A stretch of DNA of 64,000 nt from contig NZ_AEYW01000013.1 of NCBI RefSeq assembly GCF_000192475.1, positions 124,001-188,000 on the forward strand. Direction: 5' to 3'. Shown piece by piece: positions 18,934 to 27,468 of the stretch. This stretch comes from Ruegeria conchae (lineage in GTDB: Bacteria; Pseudomonadota; Alphaproteobacteria; Rhodobacterales; Rhodobacteraceae). Made by a program: the position numbers and the translations under genes. Each line of letters begins with the position of its first letter. The stretch's first letter is position 1. The notes under the pieces are model-generated. The model had not been told where the DNA came from. It did not search any database and was given only the letters and a program-made list of their open reading frames with translations.

Positions 18934-19347
18934 GTGTCGAAACTTACCTTAGGCTCATACCCGCATCTTTTGGGGTTCGAGCAGTTGGAACGCCTTCTGG
19001 AACGGTCTGCAAAGGCCGGAAATGAAGGGTACCCGCCCTATAATATCGAACAGACCTCGGATTTTTCCTATCGCATCACACTGGCAGTGGCCGGTTTCGC
19101 GGAAGAGGACCTGTCGATTACCATCGAAGATCGCCAACTGGTGATCCGGGGCCGTCAACGCGACGACAGTGAAGGGCGCATTTTCCTGCATCGCGGCATC
19201 GCGGCCCGTCAATTCCAGCGAATGTTTGTGCTGGCAGATGGTGTCGAAGTGGGCGAGGCGATCATGGAGAACGGTCTGCTGCATGTGGATCTGACCCGCG
19301 CCGTGCCAGAAACCGTGGTTCAGACAATCAACATCAAGAAGGGGTAA
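18934..19347 (+). CDS. Small heat-shock protein Hsp20/IbpA family
   Basis: This 137-residue alpha-crystallin-type holdase begins with an N-terminal arm with YPHLLGFEQLERLLER (seen in IbpA-like proteins), then YNIEQTSDFSYRITLAVAGF, EEDLSITIEDRQLVIRGRQ, FLHRGIAARQFQRMFVL and the closing GLLHVDLTR strand. It should form oligomers that hold unfolded proteins for DnaK/ClpB. The GTG at 18934 is chosen because AAGGA lies about 9 bases upstream and the protein then starts with the conserved MSKLTLG. DUF1150 follows 5 bases later, a pairing seen in many alphaproteobacteria. Confidence 0.92.
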   Translation: MSKLTLGSYPHLLGFEQLERLLERSAKAGNEGYPPYNIEQTSDFSYRITLAVAGFAEEDLSITIEDRQLVIRGRQRDDSEGRIFLHRGIAARQFQRMFVLADGVEVGEAIMENGLLHVDLTRAVPETVVQTINIKKG

Positions 19348-19352
19348 GAGCA

Positions 19353-19577
19353 ATGAACACACCGATTGAGATAAACACCGAAGGCAACCGGATTGTCTAT
19401 GTGAAGGCGGTCGATGTGGCCGATTTGCCGCGCGACGTGCGCGAGCAGGCAGGCGACTTGGATCAGCTTTATGCGGTTCACGATTCCGATGGTCAGCAAC
19501 TGGCTTTGGTGGCCGACCGCAAACTGGCCTTTGTGCTTGCACGGGAGCATGATCTTTCGCCCGTGGCCGTTCACTGA
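19353..19577 (+). CDS. DUF1150 family protein
   Basis: This 74-residue protein matches the DUF1150 pattern: an N-terminal IVYVKAVDVADLP strand, a central LYAVHDSDGQQLALV strand, and RKLAFVLAREHDLSPVAVH at the end. The family occurs next to hsp20 in alphaproteobacteria, and here the gap is 5 bases, so it is probably heat induced with it. Function unknown; a partner or modulator of the small heat-shock protein is inference from the pairing. Confidence 0.85.
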   Translation: MNTPIEINTEGNRIVYVKAVDVADLPRDVREQAGDLDQLYAVHDSDGQQLALVADRKLAFVLAREHDLSPVAVH

Positions 19578-19663
19578 ACCGGCTCCGCACTCTGCTGAAA
19601 TGACGTGACATTTGCCTCGACTACGGTGATCTTGCCGCAGTCGGCAAAGCAGGAGTGTGCATC

Positions 19664-20551
19664 ATGAGCTGGTATGATTTTGACTGGGTGGACGCATTTA
19701 GTGATCGGGCCTTTGGCGGTAACGGCTGCTCAGTCGTGCATGGCGGGGCCAGCCTGACGGATGAGGTTTGCATGTCTTACGTGCGCGAAACCTCATTGGT
19801 TGAATGCACCTTCACAGGGCCATCAGATGTTGCCGACGTCCGAGTCCGATATTTTCTTGCCAGCCGGGAAATCCCGTTTGCTGGGCATCCGACAATCGCA
19901 ACCGTTGCGGCAATGCGTTCGCGTGACCTGTTCGAAGGCGACGCGCTGACGCTGGAAACCGGGGCAGGGATCGTATCGATCGATCTTAATGGCGATGAAA
20001 TTGAGATGACGCAGGTCGCTCCGCAATTTGGTGATCAGGTGCCGGCCGAATTGGTTGCTGCTGCTATCGGGTTGCCTGAGGCTGCAATTGTCTCTCCACC
20101 TCAATTCGTTTCGACCGGGCTGCCGTTCTGCATCACGGTTTTGCGCGATCACGCAGCGCTGCGTGCGGCTAAGCTTGACGTGGATTCGCTTGGAAGAATT
20201 GCTGAAAGGGCTGGATTCTCGGGGTCCGACATGGCCGAGCCGTTTCTGGTCACGCTCGATGGCGCAACGGCGGAAGGTGATACATTTTCGCGCCTTTTGA
20301 TGGCGCCGCCAAGTCCTTCTGAAGACCCGTTTACGGGTTCGGCGACTGGCGCGATGGCGGCCTATCTGTGGAAATATGATTTGATGAAGAAGGACTGTTT
20401 TATCGCTGAGCAGGGGCACGATATGGGGCGGCCCGGCCAGGCGCGCGTTACGAAGGTTGGGCCCTCCCAAGCCATGACTGGAATCAAAGTTGCCGGGCGC
20501 GGCCATGTGCTGATGCGTGGGCAGGTGGACCTGCCTGACGGGGTGTCATAG
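19664..20551 (+). CDS. PhzF family isomerase/epimerase
   Basis: This 295-residue protein has the two-lobed diaminopimelate-epimerase-like PhzF fold. Motifs are WVDAFSDRAFGGNGCSVV, the active-site glutamate region YVRETSLVECTF, FLASREIPFAGHPTIA, and the second-lobe DPFTGSATGAMAAYLW. In phenazine producers PhzF isomerises dihydrohydroxyanthranilate; no phenazine genes are here, and most family members have unknown substrates. AGGAG lies 8 bases upstream of the ATG at 19664. Monocistronic, convergent with the glycosyltransferase gene. Confidence 0.88.
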   Translation: MSWYDFDWVDAFSDRAFGGNGCSVVHGGASLTDEVCMSYVRETSLVECTFTGPSDVADVRVRYFLASREIPFAGHPTIATVAAMRSRDLFEGDALTLETGAGIVSIDLNGDEIEMTQVAPQFGDQVPAELVAAAIGLPEAAIVSPPQFVSTGLPFCITVLRDHAALRAAKLDVDSLGRIAERAGFSGSDMAEPFLVTLDGATAEGDTFSRLLMAPPSPSEDPFTGSATGAMAAYLWKYDLMKKDCFIAEQGHDMGRPGQARVTKVGPSQAMTGIKVAGRGHVLMRGQVDLPDGVS

Positions 20552-20571
20552 CGCATTGGGTCTGTCGCAGC

Positions 20572-21414
20572 TTACTGCTTCATCCAATCTGCCTGAATGA
20601 TTGGTCGCGAAGCCGGATCAATCGAATGCCTTTCGCAGATCCTTTCCAGATATGACCCTCTCTGCGGCAGGCCTGCATTTTGACTTGCGAGCCATTTCTT
20701 TTGATGGCCGTAGATATGAACTGAATAGGTCCGCTCACCCTCAAACTTTGTCAGCGCGATGTTCGGGGCGTGCAGTTTCCAAAGCTCTTGCCGTTCAAGT
20801 GGATAAAACGCATCTGGCGGTTTTGCTTGGCGATCCTCACCCGTCTTGTTCATGAAATGAGTCAGCGCCTTGGGGTCGGAACATCCCCAGGGCAGCGTCT
20901 CGATCCCCCATGTTTCTCCACGCATGGAACGATCGCGGTTCTTTCGGTGCAAGCGTGGTCCACGCCATGGTTGAGTTGGGTTTTCGGCCGCCACAAATTC
21001 CAACATCTGCGTCAGTGCCTGTGACTCACTCGGCAGCCGGAGAACCTCGTTGGGAAGTGATCCAGAGGAAGTGGATCCAAAGACATAAGGGCCTTCGAAC
21101 TCAAATGGCCTGACGCAGTACGCGTCCATATCAACCCAGATAGAACTGGTTTTCCGCATCAGATGCAGCCGGAAGATGTCTGAGAAAACTGCGATCCGAT
21201 GTCTGTCGTTATTCTCAAGATCGAACGGAGCAGGCCAGAGTATGTCAGATGCAGGGCGAATTACGGCACCGTCTGGTACACCATCGATCTGTTCGGCGGT
21301 GTATAGAACGAACTCGTGACCGTTATCGAGATAGGATTGGATGCAAAGCGCCTCGATCCAGGATAAATTCGAACCGTACCAGAAGCCGGCGATAGTTGGC
21401 AGAGGCTGCGCCAT
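20572..21414 (-). CDS. Glycosyltransferase with DXD sugar-binding motif
   Basis: This 280-residue cytoplasmic protein resembles GT32-like or capsular glycosyltransferases that use nucleotide sugars. Signs are the N-terminal IAGFWYGSNLSWIEALCIQS, then a HEFVLYTAEQ strand, FSDIFRLHLM, and SSIWVDMDAYCVRPF, which carries the D-x-D metal/sugar motif. A histidine-rich VHIYGHQKKW segment near the end is also typical. It lies downstream of the ATP sulfurylase/APS kinase gene on the same strand, separated by 136 bases that hold a perfect hairpin. The acceptor is unknown. Confidence 0.75.
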   Translation of the reverse strand: MAQPLPTIAGFWYGSNLSWIEALCIQSYLDNGHEFVLYTAEQIDGVPDGAVIRPASDILWPAPFDLENNDRHRIAVFSDIFRLHLMRKTSSIWVDMDAYCVRPFEFEGPYVFGSTSSGSLPNEVLRLPSESQALTQMLEFVAAENPTQPWRGPRLHRKNRDRSMRGETWGIETLPWGCSDPKALTHFMNKTGEDRQAKPPDAFYPLERQELWKLHAPNIALTKFEGERTYSVHIYGHQKKWLASQNAGLPQRGSYLERICERHSIDPASRPIIQADWMKQ

Positions 21415-21505
21415 TCAGTGACCTGACCACACCCGATCATTCGATTGCTCAATCTATATTCGGTTTTCACCAGATCAGGCAACGTGGGGTGTTTCAGACG
21501 AATGT

Positions 21506-21532
21506 GGCAGCCTCCGAATGACGGAGGCTGCC
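21506..21532 (-). terminator. Perfect 11-bp inverted repeat behind the sulfate-activation gene
   Basis: GGCAGCCTCCG (21506-21516) and CGGAGGCTGCC (21522-21532) surround an AATGA loop. It lies 18 bases beyond the stop of the minus-strand gene, as a terminator would, but no T-run follows on either strand. It may act as an mRNA 3' end stabiliser. Confidence 0.5.
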
Positions 21533-21550
21533 GTGACTTTTACGAGGTGC

Positions 21551-23269
21551 TCAACCGGCAGCGATCAATCCCATGCTTTCCAGTTTCAGCAGAACCTGAT
21601 GGGCGCAGTTATCGACTTCGACATTCTCGGTCTCGACGCTAAGCTCAGGGTTTTCAGGTACATCGTAAGGGTCAGAAATTCCTGTAAATTCCTTGATTTT
21701 CCCCTCCCGTGCGAGTTTATAAAGGCCTTTACGATCGCGGCGCTCGCATTCCTCAATGCTGGTGGCCACATGTACCTCGCAGAACGCACCGAATTGTTCG
21801 ATCTCTTCGCGCACGGCGCGCCGGGTGGTGGCATAAGGTGCAATCGGCGCACAGATGGCGATACCGCCGTTTTTGGTGATCTCGCTGGCCACATAACCGA
21901 TGCGGCGGATGTTCAGGTCGCGGTGCTCTTTTGAGAAGCCCAGCTCAGAGGACAGGTTCTTTCGCACGATATCCCCGTCAAGCAGGGTGACAGGACGGTC
22001 CCCGGTCTCCATCAGTTTGACCATCAAAGCATTGGCAATTGTGGATTTGCCTGAGCCCGAGAAGCCCGTGAAGAACACTGTGAAACCCTGTTGAGACCGC
22101 GGCGGGAAACGATTGCGCAATTCCTGTACAACTTCGGGAAACGAAAACCATTCCGGAATCTCCAGCCCTTCGCGCAAACGTCGGCGCAGTTCCGTGCCCG
22201 AGATGTTCAGGATCGTGACGTTGTCCTTGTCCAGAATCTCGTCATTCGGCTCGTATTGGGCGCGTTCCTGCACGTAAACCATATGTTTGAAGTCGACCAT
22301 CTCGACGCCGATCTCGTCCTGATATTTTCGGAACAGGTCCTGCGCGTCGTAGGGGCCATAGAAATCTTCACCAGCCGAGTTTTTGCCCGGACCGGCGTGG
22401 TCGCGACCAACGATGAAATGGGTGCAACCGTGATTTGCGCGGATCAACCCGTGCCAGACTGCCTCGCGCGGGCCAGCCATGCGCATCGCAAGGTTCAGTA
22501 GCGACATCGAGGTTGTTGAGGCCGGATATTTGTCCAGCACGGCTTCGTAGCAACGCACGCGGGTGAAATGATCCACGTCACCCGGTTTGGTCATGCCAAC
22601 CACGGGATGGATCAGCAAGTTGGCCTGTGCCTCTTTCGCCGCGCGGAAGGTCAATTCCTGATGCGCACGGTGCAAAGGGTTGCGTGTTTGGAACGCGACG
22701 ATCCGACGCCAGCCAACTTTGCGGAAGTACGCCCGCAATTCGTTTGGCGTGTCGCGACGGGCTTTGAAGTCATAGTGAACTGGCTGCTGGATGCCAGTGA
22801 TAGGGCCACCCAAATAAACCTTGCCTGCCACGTTGTGCAGGTAGTTCACCGCCGGATGGGCATCATCATCCGCACCAAAGACCTTCTCGGCCTCGCGTGC
22901 CTTGTCCGGCGTCCAGCGGTCGGTCACTGTCATGGTGCCCAGAATGACGCCTTCCTGATCACGCAGGGCAATGTCCTGACCCAGTTCGATGGCCGCCGCA
23001 AATTCCTCATCAACGTCCAGCGTGATCGGCATTGGCCACAGCGTCCCATTGGCCAGGCGCATGTTTTCGACCACGTTGTCGTAGTCGGCTTCGCTCAGGA
23101 AACCTTTGAGCGGGTTGAACCCGCCATTCATAAGCAGTTCCAAGTCGCAGATCTGTCGGGGGCTTAGGTCCCAACTGGTTAGGTCGGCTGCTTCGACCTT
23201 CAGTTTTTGTGCGGATTCGTAAGAAACGTATAATTCAGGGATCGGGGCCAGATTGCTTAGCATCGTCAT
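21551..23269 (-). CDS. Bifunctional sulfate adenylyltransferase / adenylylsulfate kinase
   Basis: This 572-residue fusion makes APS from sulfate and ATP and then phosphorylates it to PAPS. The ATP sulfurylase part (about 1-390) carries QTRNPLHRAH at 194-203 and GRDHAG at 288-293. The APS kinase part (about 395-572) carries the P-loop GFSGSGKST at 402-410, the LLDGDIVRKNL strand, and the lid-like NIRRIGYVASEI segment. The arrangement is the single-chain SAT-APSK type, not the CysD-CysN GTPase type. The start is MTMLSN at 23269, with an in-frame ATG six bases later as an alternative. PAPS can feed either reduction or sulfotransferases; a glycosyltransferase follows downstream. Confidence 0.93.
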   Translation of the reverse strand: MTMLSNLAPIPELYVSYESAQKLKVEAADLTSWDLSPRQICDLELLMNGGFNPLKGFLSEADYDNVVENMRLANGTLWPMPITLDVDEEFAAAIELGQDIALRDQEGVILGTMTVTDRWTPDKAREAEKVFGADDDAHPAVNYLHNVAGKVYLGGPITGIQQPVHYDFKARRDTPNELRAYFRKVGWRRIVAFQTRNPLHRAHQELTFRAAKEAQANLLIHPVVGMTKPGDVDHFTRVRCYEAVLDKYPASTTSMSLLNLAMRMAGPREAVWHGLIRANHGCTHFIVGRDHAGPGKNSAGEDFYGPYDAQDLFRKYQDEIGVEMVDFKHMVYVQERAQYEPNDEILDKDNVTILNISGTELRRRLREGLEIPEWFSFPEVVQELRNRFPPRSQQGFTVFFTGFSGSGKSTIANALMVKLMETGDRPVTLLDGDIVRKNLSSELGFSKEHRDLNIRRIGYVASEITKNGGIAICAPIAPYATTRRAVREEIEQFGAFCEVHVATSIEECERRDRKGLYKLAREGKIKEFTGISDPYDVPENPELSVETENVEVDNCAHQVLLKLESMGLIAAG

Positions 23270-23470
23270 AGGAAATCTCTTATCGCAGTGTAGTTTTCTG
23301 TTGTTACAGAGGTGTTAGTGAGGCATTTGCCCCGACCTCGGTGCGATGTCCATAGACCGGTAGAAACAAAGGAGGATATGCGCGGTTTTTTCCCGAAATG
23401 GAACGATTTTCTGTTTTTTTGTTTCAGGTTATTGAAAAAATCCCGCTGCTCAAAGACATTAGGCGCATTC

Positions 23471-25156
23471 TCAGGCAATCTGTTCCAGGGGCGTGGTTTG
23501 CGATTCAAGGTAGGCTGCGTGTCTGACGGGCAGGGCGGGGACAGGTTCAGAGACACCCCGCAGGCTGAATTCCCGCAGATCGCGCGGATCACATTGCAAC
23601 CCCGCCGCGTCCAGAACCTTGTCCGATACAAGAAGTTCGACCCCCAGCGCTTTGGTTTCGGCCTCTAGTCGGCTGGCAACATTTACCGCGTCTCCTATGA
23701 TGGTGCGCGGCGCGTGTTTCGCGGCACCAATTTCGCCCAATACAAGATCACCAAGATGCAGGCCCATGCCAATACGTACGGGCTGGCTGCCTTCTGCTTC
23801 AAGCTGTTGATTGAAACGCTCCAATGCCCGCCCGATCCCAGCCGCCGCCCTTAGACCGGCACTTGCTGAACTTGCGGCATTGGCTGTTTCGAACATCGCC
23901 AACAGACCGTCGCCCATATATTTATCAACCACTCCGCCCTGCGCGGTGATCGCGGGAACGATTGCGTCGAAGAAACGATTCAACAGAAACACGATGTCAT
24001 ACGGCAATTGCCCGGTCGTGCGGGCGGTGAATCCGCGCATGTCCAGAAACAAAACTGCCAATTGCCGCTCTTGCCCCTGACTGGCATGCGCACGATCGCG
24101 CGCACCGTCCGGGCGAAAAACGCGAAACACGGTGAGCGGGTCGGTCGGCCGCATCTGACAGGCAAGGCGGGTACCTTTGGGCGCGCTGACGGCTTTCAGA
24201 CTGCGGGCTTCGACTTCGGTAGGCGGGTGCAACTGATCGGCGCCTTCTTCAACCACAACACGACAGGTCGTGCAGCGCCCCTTGCCACCGCATAGCGCAG
24301 TATGGGGAATGCCGTTTGCGCGCGACATCTCCAAAAGGGTCATGCCTTTTTCTGACACGACTTCGGGACCGTTGACATAGCGTACCCTCACCGAATGCCG
24401 CCGCCGCCAAAGCTTGCGCCCGAGATAGACCATTCCGGTCAGCGCCAGCGCGGCCCAGAATACCCACTGCGCATAATCTTTGACTGCAAACAGGGCCTGA
24501 AACTCGTCTTGCGAGGGCCAGTTATAGTGTTCGATATACTGTTCTCGCAGATCGGGGTCAGCAAAATCGGCCCAGATACGCCGCCCCTCGGTAAGAAGAC
24601 CGGCGAAGGCAAAGCCCGGTACAAAGACGGCGATGCCGATCAGATATGGAACCAGCGCGCGCCACCATGTGGTCAGCCGCAGCCACATATGCAGCCCGAT
24701 ACACCCGTGAATCCACACCAGCAGCAGCAATAGGCTTTGGAACCAGATCGCGGTGCTGGGCCACATCAGGATGATGATGTACCCCATTTCATCATTCACC
24801 CCGAAAATCTCATGCGCATAGCGGGTCTGGACCAGATGAGAGACTAGCTGCAGCGGGATCAACAGGCCAAGAATAACCTGAAGCGCGACGCTGAAAGGCA
24901 TCCTGAGCGTACGGCGCTGCGCAAGCGAGACCAGCGCGAGACCCATGTGCATCAGCAATGCGCCATATATCACGATGCTGCCGATCTCATGGCGGTTGAC
25001 AGCTTTGCGCCCGCCCTGCATCCCGTGCAGCAGGTCGGTGTGAAACAGACCGAGGCCGATATTGATGAAGTGAAAGAACGCAAAGACAAACAGCACGAGG
25101 CCGCTTGCGATTCTGAGCCGGCTCATCCATCCGCCGCGCCAAAGTGCGTTATCCAA
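23471..25156 (-). CDS. Membrane-bound class III adenylate cyclase with tetra-His heme-type anchor and ferredoxin domain
   Basis: This 561-residue chain has three parts. Residues about 12-250 form six or seven membrane helices with histidines in FAFFHFIN (H29), LLMHMGLA (H70), LVSHLVQ (H107) and VWIHGCIGLH (H150), the tetra-His layout of di-heme-b succinate dehydrogenase anchors. Residues 258-345 are a plant-type [2Fe-2S] ferredoxin with C289, C295, C298 and C333. Residues 365-535 are a class III cyclase: metal Asp in FLDMRGF (D372) and YMGDG (D416), Lys412, Asp489 in GDAVN, Asn492 and Arg496, which predicts ATP as substrate. It resembles the quinone-responsive CyaC cyclase of Sinorhizobium. 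A TTG start at 25156 has AGGTAAG upstream; ATG 25126 is the alternative. Confidence 0.9.
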   Translation of the reverse strand: MDNALWRGGWMSRLRIASGLVLFVFAFFHFINIGLGLFHTDLLHGMQGGRKAVNRHEIGSIVIYGALLMHMGLALVSLAQRRTLRMPFSVALQVILGLLIPLQLVSHLVQTRYAHEIFGVNDEMGYIIILMWPSTAIWFQSLLLLLVWIHGCIGLHMWLRLTTWWRALVPYLIGIAVFVPGFAFAGLLTEGRRIWADFADPDLREQYIEHYNWPSQDEFQALFAVKDYAQWVFWAALALTGMVYLGRKLWRRRHSVRVRYVNGPEVVSEKGMTLLEMSRANGIPHTALCGGKGRCTTCRVVVEEGADQLHPPTEVEARSLKAVSAPKGTRLACQMRPTDPLTVFRVFRPDGARDRAHASQGQERQLAVLFLDMRGFTARTTGQLPYDIVFLLNRFFDAIVPAITAQGGVVDKYMGDGLLAMFETANAASSASAGLRAAAGIGRALERFNQQLEAEGSQPVRIGMGLHLGDLVLGEIGAAKHAPRTIIGDAVNVASRLEAETKALGVELLVSDKVLDAAGLQCDPRDLREFSLRGVSEPVPALPVRHAAYLESQTTPLEQIA

Positions 25157-25219
25157 AAGCTTACCTGTTCGTCGCGTTGCTTGAAACGATCCTGATACGG
25201 CGGTGTGCGCCGGTCAAGG

Positions 25220-25678
25220 TTACCTTTCGGGACGCCAATCGTTAGGCGTGCTAGCCGGCTGTATCAAATTGACCCCAGTACTGAACAACACGAGATGGCT
25301 AAGTTCGGTCCGCGAACGCGAACTGTACAACAGCCCGTCCGCGCCAACTGCGCGTGCTTCATCCGAAAATCGCCAAGTTGGGGAAGGGGTGCCGTTGTCC
25401 CGCAGGTCTTGCCAGACAATCGAGACATCGGCGCGCCCCCGCAAGTCCATCAAATGCGCTGCGGAAACCTGAAACTGTTGAATTACACGCGGTGGATCGC
25501 ATGGCGAGACATAACGCCGTATGGCGATCCCAGCTCCTTCTGCGCTTAGTGAAGCATACAGGGCGAATTGGCCGGAATGATGAAACCGGCCTTCGGGTGC
25601 GCGGGCAGGTGCCAATGGGATGCCCAATTGGCTGCGGAACAGAATTCTCCAGACCGGGCCGGAGAACTCTGTGATCAT
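25220..25678 (-). CDS. RES-domain protein, solitary, behind trxB
   Basis: This 152-residue protein fits the RES family, whose toxins phosphorolyse or hydrolyse NAD+. Seen are PEGRFHHSGQFALYAS (with the conserved Arg31), YVSPCDPPRV, WRFSDEARAVGADGLLY and the SSRS motif at 119-122 before HLVLF. In my by-eye alignment the conserved Glu that normally follows the ALY segment is not evident. No Xre/DUF2384-type antitoxin gene is adjacent; instead the ATG lies one base after the trxB stop. It therefore looks like part of a trxB operon and may be a non-toxic or thioredoxin-linked member. Family call good, role unknown. Confidence 0.82.
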   Translation of the reverse strand: MITEFSGPVWRILFRSQLGIPLAPARAPEGRFHHSGQFALYASLSAEGAGIAIRRYVSPCDPPRVIQQFQVSAAHLMDLRGRADVSIVWQDLRDNGTPSPTWRFSDEARAVGADGLLYSSRSRTELSHLVLFSTGVNLIQPASTPNDWRPER

Positions 25679-25679
25679 T

Positions 25680-26621
25680 CTAGTCGTTCTCCGCCAGGAA
25701 CCGCTCGGCGTCCAGCGCAGCCATGCAACCCATGCCAGCGCTCGTTACAGCCTGACGATACACATGATCGGTCAAGTCCCCGGCTGCGAAGACGCCCGGA
25801 ACCGAGGTCTCGGTCGTGCCCGGTTTGGTAATGACGTAGCCCCCCATGTGGGTTTCCAAGGTGTCTTTAACCAGTTCATTCGCCGGGGCGTGACCGATAG
25901 CGACAAACACGCCTTTGCACGGGATTTCGGTGATCTCTCCGGTTTTGACGTTCTTGACCTTGACGCCTTCGACGCCCAGCGGAGCATCGGTGCCAACGAC
26001 CTCGTCCAATTCATGGAACCACAGCGGCTCGATCTTTTCGTTCTTGAGCAGCCGGTCCTGCAGAATCTTCTCGGCGCGCAGCTCATCGCGGCGGTGGATC
26101 AGCGTGACTTTGCTGGCAAAATTGGTCAGGAACAGCGACTCTTCCACCGCGGTGTTCCCACCTCCGATTACCACAATTTCCTGCCCACGATAGAAGAAAC
26201 CGTCACAGGTGGCACAGGCCGAGACGCCAAAGCCTTTGAATTTTTCCTCGGATGGCAGGCCGAGCCATTTGGCCCTCGCGCCTGTGGCCAGGATTACTGC
26301 ATCGGCAGTATAAACTGTGCCGCTGTCACCCTTGGCCGTGAAGGGGCGCTGGCTGAGGTCCAGATCGTTGATGATGTCACCGATGACCTCGCATCCCATG
26401 GCCTTGGCGTGATCCTGCATCCGCACCATCAGATCCGGCCCTTGCACCTCGGTGTCACCGGGCCAGTTCTCGACTTCGGTAGTAGTGGTCAGTTGCCCTC
26501 CAGGCTCGATCCCCTGCACCAGAATCGGCTCCAGCATGGCGCGGCTTGCATAGACGCCAGCAGTGTATCCGGCCGGTCCCGATCCGATGATCAAAACCTT
26601 TGTGTGTCGTGTTTCAGCCAT
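25680..26621 (-). CDS. trxB: Thioredoxin-disulfide reductase
   Basis: This 313-residue FAD enzyme uses NADPH to reduce thioredoxin. The FAD dinucleotide fold ([18 protein letters not shown]), the redox motif CATC in [11 protein letters not shown], the NADPH fold [16 protein letters not shown], and the C-terminal [20 protein letters not shown] are complete. GGGGA precedes the ATG. It is divergent from an Lrp-type regulator across 227 bases and is followed by the RES-domain gene after one base, so the two genes are very likely co-transcribed. Confidence 0.97.
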   Translation of the reverse strand: MAETRHTKVLIIGSGPAGYTAGVYASRAMLEPILVQGIEPGGQLTTTTEVENWPGDTEVQGPDLMVRMQDHAKAMGCEVIGDIINDLDLSQRPFTAKGDSGTVYTADAVILATGARAKWLGLPSEEKFKGFGVSACATCDGFFYRGQEIVVIGGGNTAVEESLFLTNFASKVTLIHRRDELRAEKILQDRLLKNEKIEPLWFHELDEVVGTDAPLGVEGVKVKNVKTGEITEIPCKGVFVAIGHAPANELVKDTLETHMGGYVITKPGTTETSVPGVFAAGDLTDHVYRQAVTSAGMGCMAALDAERFLAEND

Positions 26622-26795
26622 GGTATCCCCACTCGATCTGCCTTTTAGGGCAATTTTCCAATCCGGATCGATATAGCGACCACAACGCAGAGCTTAAAGC
26701 CCTTTCATATTGCAAGCTCGTGATGCGACTGATGACAGGATGATCGGGCGAACATACATTTGAGATAACGAAAATTGCTCAGTCGTGAAATATTA

Positions 26796-26823
26796 TTGCG
26801 CCCACCGGGGCTGCTGATATAAC
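26796..26823 (+). promoter_or_regulatory. Candidate promoter of the Lrp gene
   Basis: TTGCGC (26796-26801) and TATAAC (26818-26823) have a 16-base spacer and lie 26 bases upstream of the ATG. The match is moderate. Confidence 0.35.
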
Positions 26824-26848
26824 AACCGGAAAAATTTAGGAGCATTCG

Positions 26849-27349
26849 ATGGTCGCGACCCGATTGGATGAAATCGACCGCAAGATTCTTGCGGAGCTGC
26901 AGGCCGACGGCCGAATGACCAATGTTGAACTTGCCAAACGCGTTGGAATATCGGCTCCACCCTGTCTGCGACGGGTGCGGACATTGGAGGATTCGGGCTA
27001 TATCCATGGTTACCATGCGGATGTGAACGCCCGCGAACTTGGATTCGAGGTGCAGGTTTTTGCGATGGTCGGGTTGGAAAGCCAGGCTGAATCCGAACTC
27101 AGTGCCTTTGAAGACCGTTGCCGCGAATGGCCTTTAGTCCGTGAATGCCACATGCTGAACGGCGAAGTGGATTTCATCCTGAAATGCGTTGCACCGGATC
27201 TCAGCAGTTTTCAGCAATTTCTTACGGGCGAGTTGCTAACGACGCCAAACGTTGCCAGCGTGAAAACCTCGCTCGTTATCCGAGGCGCAAAAGACGAGCC
27301 AGGCGTACCATTTGACGTACTGGAAGACCGGATGAACCAGACGGCCTGA
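26849..27349 (+). CDS. Lrp/AsnC family transcriptional regulator
   Basis: This 166-residue regulator has an N-terminal winged helix-turn-helix (LDEIDRKILAELQADGRM, then ELAKRVGISAPPCLRRV) and a C-terminal RAM effector domain (CHMLNGEVDFILKC). Members bind DNA as octamers and respond to amino acids. AGGAG lies 6 bases upstream of the start. It is divergent from trxB, an arrangement that suggests control of trxB or of itself through the shared 227-base region; that is inference. Length is normal. Confidence 0.93.
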   Translation: MVATRLDEIDRKILAELQADGRMTNVELAKRVGISAPPCLRRVRTLEDSGYIHGYHADVNARELGFEVQVFAMVGLESQAESELSAFEDRCREWPLVRECHMLNGEVDFILKCVAPDLSSFQQFLTGELLTTPNVASVKTSLVIRGAKDEPGVPFDVLEDRMNQTA

Positions 27350-27468
27350 CCCTGATGCCAGATTGATCCACCGCGCATGGTGACAGCACCGCTGCCACAG
27401 CCAGGGATAGTGCCCAAATTACTAATATCTGCATGATGCCTCTACACTTGCAGTAATCGTTAACCATT

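Noticed and set aside
23312..23668. Plus-strand frame of 118 residues, with AAAGGAGG near an internal ATG
   Set aside because: More than half lies antisense to the cyclase gene, and the ribosome-binding sequence is only two or three bases from the ATG. Composition is not protein-like.
27276..27467. Minus-strand frame with a hydrophobic N-terminus and an LSPCA segment resembling a lipobox
   Set aside because: It runs antisense into the end of the Lrp gene and its C-terminal half is basic shadow sequence; only about 20 residues look plausible.
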